Shown: in pieces, positions 8,671-15,107 of the stretch | Numbering within the stretch: position 1 is the stretch's first letter | Layout: each line of letters opens with the position of its first letter | NCBI GenBank assembly: GCA_003455235.1 | Contig: DMRT01000026.1 | Span: 1-15,107, forward strand | Direction of reading: 5' to 3' | Length of the DNA stretch: 15,107 nt | Source of the DNA: Chitinophagaceae bacterium | GTDB taxonomy: Bacteria; Bacteroidota; Bacteroidia; Chitinophagales; Chitinophagaceae | The notes under the pieces: generated by a model | The model's input: only the letters and a program-made list of their open reading frames with translations | Told to the model about the DNA's origin: nothing | Database searches by the model: none | Translations under genes and position numbers: made by a program

Positions 8671-11301
8671 TTAATTCTTTTTTTCTTTCTGCAGTTTCTC
8701 CTTTACTGCATCATTCCGGAACACCACCGTGCCGTCGAACACGTCCACCAGTACCGGTCTTGTTCTGTCAATATCTCCGGCCAGTATCCGTTTGCTCAGC
8801 TGGTTTACAATTTCTTTCTGGATCAGCCGCTTCAACGGTCTTGCGCCAAACTGCGGATCATACCCGTTCTCGGCGAGAAAATCCATCACATAATCGCTGA
8901 ACTGGAGGTTGATACCCGACTGGGCCACCAGTTTTTTAAGTGCTTCCAGCTGCAGTTGTATGATGCCCCGTATCTCTTTTTTCATCAGCGGCTCAAACAT
9001 GATCACTTCATCGATCCTGTTGAGGAATTCGGGCCGGATGGTTTGCCGGAGAAGGTTCATCACCTCCAGCTTTGTCCGCTCCACCACTTCTTCCTTATTG
9101 GCCTCGGTTACATTTTCAAAGTTCTCCTGGATGATGTGGCTGCCCATGTTACTGGTCATGATAATAATCGTATTTTTAAAATTCACAATACGACCCTTGT
9201 TATCAGTCAACCGGCCATCGTCTAACACCTGCAATAATACGTTAAAAACGTCAGGATGCGCCTTTTCAATTTCATCCAGCAGGATCACGCTGTAGGGTTT
9301 GCGTCGTACGGCTTCGGTCAGCTGGCCGCCCTCGTCGTATCCCACATAGCCGGGAGGAGCGCCCAAAAGCCTGCTAACTGCATGTTTCTCTTGGTATTCG
9401 CTCATATCTATCCGGGTCATCATGCTGTCGTCGTCGAAGAGGTAATCGGCAAGGGCCTTGGCCAGTTCGGTTTTACCCACACCCGTAGTTCCCAGGAAAA
9501 TAAAGGAGCCGATGGGCTTTTTGGGGTCCTGCAGCCCGGCCCGGCTGCGCCGGATGGCATCAGATACTGCCTCAATGGCCTCTTCCTGTCCAACCACCCG
9601 TTTGTGCAGTTCTTCCTCCAAATGGAGCAGTTTTTCCTTTTCGCTCTGCATCATCTTCATTACCGGTATGCCGGTGGCTTTGGCCACGTTCTCGGCAATA
9701 TCTTCTGCATCCACTTCTTCTTTCAGCATCCTCTTTTCGCTGATACCGGAAAGCTGTTTAGTGAATTCATCCACAATTTTCTCCTGCTCCTGTACTTTCC
9801 CGTAACGGATCTCGGCCACTTTTCCATAATCCCCTTCCCGCTCAGCCTTATCAGCTGCCAGCTTCAGGTTTTCAATTTCAGCCTTGGCATTCTGAATCTT
9901 TTCCACGATCTCTTTTTCCTGCTGCCATTTGGCTTTAAACGTATCCCGTTCAACAGAGAGGTTTGATATTTCGGTATTCAGTTGTTTCAGTTTCTGTTCA
10001 TCATTTTCCCGCTTGATCGCCTCCCGTTCAATCTCCAGCTGGCGGATCTTTCTTTCCAGTTCATCCAGTTCTTCTGGCATGCTGTTCATTTCCAGGCGGA
10101 GTTTTGAGGCGCTTTCATCAATCAGGTCGATGGCTTTATCCGGCAGGAACCTGTCGGTAATGTAACGGTTGGACAATTCCACTGCTGCAATGATGGCTTC
10201 GTCTTTTATCAGCACATGGTGATAGGTTTCATAGCGGTCTTTCAGTCCGCGTAGAATGGAAACCGCGTCTTCCACCGTAGGCTCATCAATCATTACTTTC
10301 TGGAAACGCCGTTCCAATGCTTTGTCTTTCTCAAAAAATTTCTGGTATTCATTCAAGGTCGTTGCACCGATGGCTCTCAGTTCGCCCCTTGCCAGCGCCG
10401 GTTTCAGGATATTGGCGGCATCCATGGCTCCGTCGCCGCCGCCGGCGCCCACCAGGGTGTGTATCTCATCAATGAAAAGGACGAGTTCACCTTCACTGCC
10501 GCTCACTTCTTTTACTACTGATTTAAGACGCTCTTCAAATTCACCCTTATATTTTGCTCCTGCAATCAGCTGGCCCATATCCAGCGCATAAATGATTTTC
10601 GATTTAAGGTTCTCCGGCACATCACCATTTACAATACGCATGGCAAGACCTTCGGCAATGGCGGTTTTACCCACGCCGGGCTCACCCACCAGTATCGGGT
10701 TGTTCTTGCTTCTTCTCGACAGGATGTGAAGTGTTCGCCGGATCTCTTCATCCCGGCCAATCACAGGATCCAGTTTCCCCCCACGGGCCATTTCATTCAG
10801 GTTCTTTGCATACTTGTTCAGTGCGTTGAACTGCGTTTCGGATGTCTGGGAAGAAATGGTGGATCCCTTTTTCAGGTCTTTGATCGCCGCGATCAACCCT
10901 TTTTCGGTGAGACCGGCATCTTTTAAGATCTTGGAGGTATTGTCGCTGCCCTGGGTTAAGGCAAGCAGCATATGCTCCACACTCACAAATTCATCTTTGA
11001 ATGTTTTCAGGGAGGCGGTGGAACGCAGCAACATATTATTGGCATCCCGGCTCAGTGCCTGGGCAGGCTCGCCGCCGGAAATACGGGGAAGTTTCGTTAA
11101 TGCATCATCAAGCTTATCATCCACGTAATTCAGGTTTACGTTGTTCTTTTTAAGGAGGAATTCCACGGGAGAATCCTTGTCATTCAGCAAGGCCTTCAGA
11201 ACATGCTCCGTTTCAATGCTGGCATTACCGGCATTAAAAGCAAGCTGCTGGGCATGCTGCAGTATTTCCTGTGATTTTATGGTCAGGTTCTGTAAACTCA
11301 T
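8671..11301 (-). CDS. clpB: ClpB protein disaggregase (Hsp104 family)
   Basis: ClpB is a hexameric AAA+ machine that pulls polypeptides out of aggregates together with DnaK. The 876-residue protein is complete. It has the Clp N-terminal double repeat (about 1-145), AAA-1 with Walker A GEPGVGKT (206-213), pore loop YKGE (251-254) and Walker B LFIDEIH (275-281). The coiled-coil middle domain spans about 405-530. AAA-2 has Walker A GTTGVGKT (604-611), pore loop GYVGYDEGG (651-659) and Walker [13 protein letters not shown] (673-684). The C-terminal D2-small domain ends in a Lys-rich tail. The middle domain separates it from ClpA and ClpC. It is the first gene of a probable two-gene unit with the DsbA-like protein. 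No convincing TAnnTTTG element is visible upstream of the start. Confidence 0.98.
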   Translation of the reverse strand: MSLQNLTIKSQEILQHAQQLAFNAGNASIETEHVLKALLNDKDSPVEFLLKKNNVNLNYVDDKLDDALTKLPRISGGEPAQALSRDANNMLLRSTASLKTFKDEFVSVEHMLLALTQGSDNTSKILKDAGLTEKGLIAAIKDLKKGSTISSQTSETQFNALNKYAKNLNEMARGGKLDPVIGRDEEIRRTLHILSRRSKNNPILVGEPGVGKTAIAEGLAMRIVNGDVPENLKSKIIYALDMGQLIAGAKYKGEFEERLKSVVKEVSGSEGELVLFIDEIHTLVGAGGGDGAMDAANILKPALARGELRAIGATTLNEYQKFFEKDKALERRFQKVMIDEPTVEDAVSILRGLKDRYETYHHVLIKDEAIIAAVELSNRYITDRFLPDKAIDLIDESASKLRLEMNSMPEELDELERKIRQLEIEREAIKRENDEQKLKQLNTEISNLSVERDTFKAKWQQEKEIVEKIQNAKAEIENLKLAADKAEREGDYGKVAEIRYGKVQEQEKIVDEFTKQLSGISEKRMLKEEVDAEDIAENVAKATGIPVMKMMQSEKEKLLHLEEELHKRVVGQEEAIEAVSDAIRRSRAGLQDPKKPIGSFIFLGTTGVGKTELAKALADYLFDDDSMMTRIDMSEYQEKHAVSRLLGAPPGYVGYDEGGQLTEAVRRKPYSVILLDEIEKAHPDVFNVLLQVLDDGRLTDNKGRIVNFKNTIIIMTSNMGSHIIQENFENVTEANKEEVVERTKLEVMNLLRQTIRPEFLNRIDEVIMFEPLMKKEIRGIIQLQLEALKKLVAQSGINLQFSDYVMDFLAENGYDPQFGARPLKRLIQKEIVNQLSKRILAGDIDRTRPVLVDVFDGTVVFRNDAVKEKLQKEKKN

Positions 11302-11756
11302 TTTATTTTATTTGATTTTACAGATTGTTCTCAAAACCCAATCCAACATCTAATTCCACGCTAATATGGCATATCCCCAGCCCCCCGTCTGCCGCATATG
11401 CAGCCCAGGTTACGGGATTGTGCAATTGTTGCAGCCCGGGCTTCTAATCCACTGAAAAAGAGGGGTGAAAAACCAGGTCAACCAATGGTTCCCGGCGCCT
11501 GCTTTGCCTAAGAAACCTTCCAGAACCAGGGGATTGTTTCTGAAATCCGCCCGTAATATTTCCCTGGTCTAATAATCAAAATCCATCGGTGCAGAATCAT
11601 TCTTTACTCCCAACAACATAATTAAAGGTGAAAAACCGGATAAATTGAACAAAGAGACGGATGAGATGCTCTTCAAAAAATTGCCGTCTTCTATTATTCA
11701 CTTATTTTCGCTTTTTGAAAAAGTTCGGCTAGTGGTGGCCGTTTGATAACAACCTT
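11302..11756. other. 455-bp intergenic region without a visible gene
   Basis: The region separates the divergent clpB and the barrel protein gene. I see no coding frame with a plausible product and no tRNA or rRNA. It holds an 11-bp direct repeat GGTGAAAAACC at 11464-11474 and 11627-11637, the palindrome AGCCCGGGCT near 11430-11445, and distant inverted arms ACCAGGG (11525-11531) and CCCTGGT (11562-11568). A weak promoter-like pair for the right-hand gene is TTTG at 11714-11717 and GCCGTTTG at 11738-11745, spaced 20 bp, but the -7 lacks its TA. It is long enough for a small RNA, with no direct support. Confidence 0.5.
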
Positions 11757-12572
11757 ATGAAAATAAAATTTTACCTGTGTGCGATGGCCATACTTATGTC
11801 TGGCCTGCCTTTAGTAACCAAGGCACAAAGAAGAAAGATTGAACTCAGCGGAGTCTACTTCCAATGGGGATATAATTCAGAAACATACACCCGCAGCACC
11901 ATTCATTTCAGGATGAGCAATGGCAACAACTTTACCCTGCACCGGGTAAGGGCGCACGACAAGGGCGACTTTGATGCCATTTACAAAAAACCCGGTGACA
12001 TATCCATTCCGCAATACAATTACCGCATTGGTTTTTACCTGAACCGGGAAAGGACCAAAGCCATTGAGCTGAATTTTGATCATGCCAAGTACGTGGTTAC
12101 CGACGGGCAAACCGTTCGTGTTACCGGAACCATCGACGGGCAAACCGTAAACGGCGACAGTACCCTGAACCCCGCCACATTTCTGCACCTGGAGCATACC
12201 GATGGCGCCAACTGGCTTCACCTGAATTACGTAAGCCAGCACGTGCTGCTGAATACTGCTTCCCGCTCGAGGCCACTGCTTACAGGCATTTGGAAACTGG
12301 GAGCCGGCATTAATATTCCCCGAACCGATTTTACCTGGCGTGGCGACCGGCTGAATAACCAGTTTCATATTGCCGGTTACAACATCAGTGCAGAAGCCGG
12401 AATACGGTTTTACGCCATGCCCCGGCTGTTCCTGGAACTTACGGGCAAGGCAGGCTTCGTTAAATACGTGAATGCACTGGCAAATACCAGCAGCAATAAA
12501 GGGAACCGGGTAACGCACAGTTTTGGTTTTCTTGAAAGCATTGCAACACTGGGGTATGAAATAAGGCTCTGA
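11757..12572 (+). CDS. probable outer-membrane beta-barrel protein, unknown function
   Basis: The 271-residue product starts with a Sec signal peptide (MKIKFYLCAMAILMSGLPLVTKAQ, cleavage after A23). The mature part consists of alternating amphipathic strands rich in Tyr, Phe, Gly and Asn, including GVYFQWGYNSE, YRIGFYLNRER, IWKLGAGINIPRT, AEAGIRFYAMPRLFLELTGKAGF and a closing LESIATLGYEIRL. This pattern, with turn-rich segments between strands, fits a small outer-membrane barrel of the OmpA/porin-like kind common in Bacteroidota. No specific family can be named. The run from about residue 175 to the end is the most barrel-like; the first half could fold over or outside it. The next gene starts 62 bp downstream. 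The start ATG is the only one that leaves a complete signal peptide. Confidence 0.8.
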   Translation: MKIKFYLCAMAILMSGLPLVTKAQRRKIELSGVYFQWGYNSETYTRSTIHFRMSNGNNFTLHRVRAHDKGDFDAIYKKPGDISIPQYNYRIGFYLNRERTKAIELNFDHAKYVVTDGQTVRVTGTIDGQTVNGDSTLNPATFLHLEHTDGANWLHLNYVSQHVLLNTASRSRPLLTGIWKLGAGINIPRTDFTWRGDRLNNQFHIAGYNISAEAGIRFYAMPRLFLELTGKAGFVKYVNALANTSSNKGNRVTHSFGFLESIATLGYEIRL

Positions 12573-12634
12573 TCATTCCGGTAAGCAATCACTTTATTAA
12601 AGGCTTTTTGTAATTTTAGCTGAAACAGCAGTCT

Positions 12635-12988
12635 GTGTACGAACACAAAAAACAACCGCTTGCCCCGGCTAAAGTGTATTACCGCCGCCTGTGGAAGAAT
12701 TTTTTATTTGCACTCATGGTCATGATGGCCTGCCTCCTTTTCGGCATGATTGGCTACAAACTCACCATTCCTGAATTCGACTGGTACGACAGTTTACTGA
12801 ACGCCTCCATGATATTAAGCGGCATGGGACCGATCATCGACGCAAAGATTGTATTATCAAAAGGCGCCAAGGTTTTTGCTTCAGGCTATGCATTGTTCAG
12901 CGGGGTGATGTTCATCACTACCATTGGCATCATACTGGCGCCCATTGCACACCGCTTTTTCCACAAGCTGCACCTTGATGATAAATGA
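12635..12988 (+). CDS. small membrane protein with K+-channel-like topology, no canonical filter
   Basis: The 117-residue protein starts at GTG (12635); no in-frame ATG precedes the first membrane span. A basic N-terminus is followed by TM1 (about 23-43), a short amphipathic segment [18 protein letters not shown] (50-67), TM2 (about 80-103) and a basic His-rich tail (HRFFHKLH). The order TM, pore-like helix, TM, with an inner helix [13 protein letters not shown], recalls two-TM potassium channel subunits. Where those have TVGYG, this has GMGP (63-66), so selectivity, or channel function at all, is unproven. I recall similar uncharacterised proteins in other phyla, so it is probably a conserved membrane protein of unknown role. 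It overlaps queG by 11 nt. TAATTTTA at 12611-12618 is a possible -7 element. Confidence 0.78.
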   Translation: MYEHKKQPLAPAKVYYRRLWKNFLFALMVMMACLLFGMIGYKLTIPEFDWYDSLLNASMILSGMGPIIDAKIVLSKGAKVFASGYALFSGVMFITTIGIILAPIAHRFFHKLHLDDK

Positions 12989-13916
12989 CGTGAATATCCG
13001 GCAACGCACATACCTGGTCCGCTCCATCGCCAGTCAGCTGGGTTTTGACTATTGCGGCATCGCCAGGGCACGCCGGCTTGATGAAGATGCACGCCGGCTG
13101 GAAAGCTGGCTGAACAAAGGTTTTAACGGAACCATGGAATACATGGCCAATCATTTCGACCTGCGGATCGACCCTTCTAAACTCGTTCCCGGTGCCCGGT
13201 CGGTGATTACCCTGCTCATCAATTATTTTCCTGCACAGCAGCAGTTGCCCGGTTCTCCTAAAATTTCCAAGTATGCTTATGGCTACGATTACCACGATGT
13301 GATCAGGCCGAAACTGAACTTGTTTTTACAACAACTTACCGAACAGGTGGGAGAAATAAACGGGCGGGGATTTGTTGACAGCGCACCGGTACTGGAACGA
13401 AGCTGGGCACAACAGGCAGGCATCGGCTGGATCGGCAAGAACGGCAACCTGATCAATAAACGGTCGGGCTCTTTCTTTTTCATAGCCACTCTCATTACCG
13501 ACCTGGAGCTGGAATACAACGAACCTTTCACCACCAATCATTGCGGCACCTGCACCCGTTGCATCGACCAGTGCCCCACAGAAGCTATCCTGCCGGATAA
13601 AGTGATTGACGGAAGCCGTTGCATCTCGTATTTTACGATCGAACTCAAAGACGCCCTGGTACCCGGCGAGATGAAAGGAAAATTTGATAACTGGATGTTT
13701 GGCTGTGATGTTTGCCAGGATGTGTGCCCCTGGAACCGGTTTTCAAAAGCAACTCATGAAACGGCTTTTGTACCCATCCCCGAAGTGCTGAACTTTTCCA
13801 AAAAAGACTGGGAAGAACTGACCGAAGAAAGTTTTAAAGTCGTCTTCAAAAATTCACCGTTGAAAAGAAGTAAGTATGAAGGGATAAAGCGGAATATTAA
13901 ATTCATCAGTTCCTGA
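12978..13916 (+). CDS. queG: epoxyqueuosine reductase
   Basis: QueG reduces epoxyqueuosine to queuosine in the anticodon of tRNAs with GUN anticodons, using cobalamin and two 4Fe-4S clusters. The 312-residue protein shows the cobalamin-domain segment [18 protein letters not shown] (131-148) with probable catalytic D134, then [10 protein letters not shown] (150-159). The ferredoxin-like cysteines are C189, C192, C195, C199, then C243, C246 and C250 in [13 protein letters not shown]. It lacks the C-terminal HEAT-like extension of the E. coli enzyme (379 residues), as shorter family members do. The ATG at 12978 is chosen because the frame from 12924 would add residues encoded wholly inside the upstream membrane-protein gene. 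Start and preceding stop overlap by 11 nt, suggesting coupling. It converges on the DeoR gene with a 10-bp gap. Confidence 0.95.
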   Translation: MINDVNIRQRTYLVRSIASQLGFDYCGIARARRLDEDARRLESWLNKGFNGTMEYMANHFDLRIDPSKLVPGARSVITLLINYFPAQQQLPGSPKISKYAYGYDYHDVIRPKLNLFLQQLTEQVGEINGRGFVDSAPVLERSWAQQAGIGWIGKNGNLINKRSGSFFFIATLITDLELEYNEPFTTNHCGTCTRCIDQCPTEAILPDKVIDGSRCISYFTIELKDALVPGEMKGKFDNWMFGCDVCQDVCPWNRFSKATHETAFVPIPEVLNFSKKDWEELTEESFKVVFKNSPLKRSKYEGIKRNIKFISS

Positions 13917-13926
13917 ACCGGTATTA

Positions 13927-14676
13927 TTACAGCAACATCTTCACCCCGCTCTTTTTATAGGGTGCCAGTTCCGGCGACTCCGGGTCGAGTTCCGTGATGA
14001 GCACATCAATATCTTTTGTTTCGCAAACACGGATGCGCTGAACGGTATTCAGTTTTTCTGCAATGGAAAGCGATACTGCTTTGGATGCCGATTCAATCAT
14101 GGCTCTTTTCACCTGCACCACTTCCCAATCGTTATCTGTTAATCCCTGTTTCGCATCCAGGGCATTGGTTCCCAGGAAACAGATATCGGCCTTTATCTGC
14201 CGGATCCGGGTGATGGCTTCACCACCCACCGTAATCTGGGAGCTCTTGGATAATTTATCTCCCACCAGGATGATTTCGATATTGGGATGATGCATGTATT
14301 CCAGCGCCGCCGGCAGGCTACCGGTTATAAAAGTGGCGTGCAGGTTTTCGGGCAATGCTTTTGCAAGCTCAATGATGGTGGTGCCACCTGTGGTGGAAAT
14401 GAACATCCCATCCTGTATCAGACTGGCTGCTTTTTGAGCAATGCGCTTTTTGTTTTCCAGGGCATATACCTTTGAAGAATTGAATGAACTGTGAAAGGAT
14501 TTGGAAAGAGCACCGCCATGTACTTTGATCAGTTTACCATGATCGGCCAGTTCCTGCAGGTCCCGGCGTATCGTGTCTTCCGATACATTGATGCCTTCGC
14601 TCAGATCTCCCACCAGCACCCGGTTGTGCAGGTTCACGTTATGGAGAATAAAGGCCTGGCGTTCTTTCTTTAGCAT
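13927..14676 (-). CDS. DeoR-family transcriptional regulator
   Basis: The 249-residue protein has the DeoR winged helix-turn-helix at the N-terminus, with recognition helix VSEDTIRRDLQELADHGKLIKVHGGA (31-56), and the DeoRC sugar-phosphate sensor domain after it. Sensor landmarks are STTGGTTIIELAKAL (94-108), ITGS (117-120), VGGEAI (150-155), FLGTNALDAKQGLTD (167-181) and VKRAMIESA (189-197). The Asp usually found in the first sensor motif (DSGTT) appears as Thr or Gly here, which could alter ligand choice. Members repress sugar or amino-sugar genes until a phosphorylated sugar binds. It is divergent from anmK across 112 bp, so control of anmK and of itself is the natural inference; a sugar phosphate from cell-wall recycling is a plausible ligand but not shown. 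Confidence 0.93.
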   Translation of the reverse strand: MLKKERQAFILHNVNLHNRVLVGDLSEGINVSEDTIRRDLQELADHGKLIKVHGGALSKSFHSSFNSSKVYALENKKRIAQKAASLIQDGMFISTTGGTTIIELAKALPENLHATFITGSLPAALEYMHHPNIEIILVGDKLSKSSQITVGGEAITRIRQIKADICFLGTNALDAKQGLTDNDWEVVQVKRAMIESASKAVSLSIAEKLNTVQRIRVCETKDIDVLITELDPESPELAPYKKSGVKMLL

Positions 14677-14703
14677 AGCACCCGGGAATAATTCTGTTCA
14701 GCC

Positions 14704-14734
14704 CCAAGATATAAACAATATCACCGCCTGCAAA
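14704..14734 (-). promoter_or_regulatory. predicted promoter of the DeoR-family gene
   Basis: Read on the minus strand, TTTG (plus positions 14731-14734) is followed after exactly 19 bp by TATCTTGG (14704-14711), which matches the -7 consensus TAnnTTTG at all but one base. Spacing is the Bacteroidota optimum. The start codon at 14676 would be about 25 nt into the transcript. The -33 element lies inside TGCAAAATATTGCA, next to a predicted regulator site, consistent with autoregulation. Confidence 0.55.
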
Positions 14735-14766
14735 ATATTGCACATTTTTTTGCCCTAAATTGCACA
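14729..14766. promoter_or_regulatory. candidate operator between the DeoR-family gene and anmK
   Basis: ATTGCACA occurs twice, at 14737-14744 and 14759-14766, with starts 22 bp apart, about two helical turns. The first copy overlaps TGCAAAATATTGCA (14729-14742), an imperfect inverted repeat with TGCAA/TTGCA arms. The left site covers the -33 element of the regulator promoter; the right copy overlaps TAAATTGCA (14756-14764), the best -7-like sequence for anmK. Binding by the DeoR protein is inferred from position only. Confidence 0.5.
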
Positions 14767-14788
14767 AACCAGTACGAACCAGCAACGG

Positions 14789-15107
14789 ATGAACAAACAG
14801 ATCGAAAAATTATACCAACTCGCTGCAAAGCCGTCCCGGCTGATCATCGGGTTAATGAGCGGCACCTCCGTTGACGGACTGGATATTGCCCTTTGCCGGG
14901 TGGAAGGATCCGGTGCAGGCACCCGGCTTTCCCTGCTGCAGTTCGAAACCATTCCTTTCAGCACTTCCCTGCAGGCCGAAGTACGGTCTGTTTTCAGTAA
15001 GAAAAATGTTGATCTTGAAAAGCTCACACTTCTTCATAAGTGGATCGCATTGCAACATGCCGGGCTGGTGAACGAAGTGCTCAAAAAATGGCAGGTGGAT
15101 CCCCGGG
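14789..15107 (+). CDS. anmK: anhydro-N-acetylmuramic acid kinase, N-terminal part
   Basis: The frame is open from the ATG at 14789 to the window edge, 106 codons, so the gene continues to the right. AnmK phosphorylates and opens 1,6-anhydro-MurNAc released from peptidoglycan, giving MurNAc-6-phosphate for recycling. The diagnostic N-terminal motif is clear: IIGLMSGTSVDGLDIALCRVEG (19-40), the ATP/substrate-binding start of this hexokinase-like family. About ten residues precede the usual start of the domain. It is divergent from a DeoR-family regulator, which fits inducible control by an amino-sugar phosphate. The rest of the active site lies outside the window, so completeness cannot be judged. 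Confidence 0.93.
   Translation, partial: MNKQIEKLYQLAAKPSRLIIGLMSGTSVDGLDIALCRVEGSGAGTRLSLLQFETIPFSTSLQAEVRSVFSKKNVDLEKLTLLHKWIALQHAGLVNEVLKKWQVDPR

Noticed and set aside
9256..9966. 236-codon open frame antisense to clpB
   Set aside because: It lies wholly inside an intact clpB and has no domain of its own.
12924..12977. Earlier queG start, giving 330 residues
   Set aside because: The extra residues are encoded within the upstream membrane-protein gene and do not resemble QueG N-termini.
14013..14676. DeoR-type gene as part of a mobile or defence region
   Set aside because: All neighbours are housekeeping genes and no integrase, transposase or flanking repeat is visible.

Overview
This window looks like chromosomal core DNA from a Bacteroidota bacterium, most likely a member of the Chitinophagaceae or a close relative. 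That placement is inferred from gene content and style. Secreted proteins have short signal peptides ending in Ala-Gln. Promoters fit the Bacteroidota type (-33 TTTG, -7 TAnnTTTG), and there are no strong Shine-Dalgarno sites. The gene set includes full-length PyrG, ClpB, QueG and AnmK of the expected type, plus lineage-typical secreted proteins of unknown function. I saw no rRNA, tRNA, CRISPR array, insertion sequence or phage gene.

Layout. Positions 1-438 are the end of hldD (LPS heptose synthesis), converging on a secreted unknown on the minus strand (444-1559). From 1800 to 6992 six plus-strand genes lie close together: pyrG, a SpoU/TrmH RNA methyltransferase, a UbiA-type prenyltransferase, ruvX, def and a secreted unknown. 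The first pair is 1 nt apart, and a Bacteroidota-type promoter precedes pyrG. A transglutaminase-fold secreted protein follows (7054-8007). It converges, across a strong hairpin terminator, on a minus-strand pair: clpB (11301-8671) followed by a cytosolic DsbA-like protein (8614-8042). A 455-bp gap without a visible gene separates clpB from a plus-strand group: a probable outer-membrane barrel protein (11757-12572), a small membrane protein (12635-12988) and queG (12978-13916), the last two overlapping. queG converges on a DeoR-family regulator (14676-13927). The regulator is divergent from anmK (14789 to the window edge), and the spacer carries paired ATTGCACA motifs that overlap the predicted promoters.

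Functions. Most genes are housekeeping: nucleotide synthesis, RNA modification, quinone synthesis, protein N-terminal processing, protein disaggregation, queuosine synthesis and peptidoglycan recycling. I found no clear new multi-gene system. The points most worth following are three proteins that keep a familiar fold but have lost its signature residues: a transglutaminase-like protein with Gly in place of the catalytic Cys, a DsbA-like protein with NEDC in place of CxxC, and a K+-channel-like small membrane protein with GMGP where a TVGYG-type filter would be. The others are the deoR/anmK control region and a small upstream reading frame overlapping the pyrG start.
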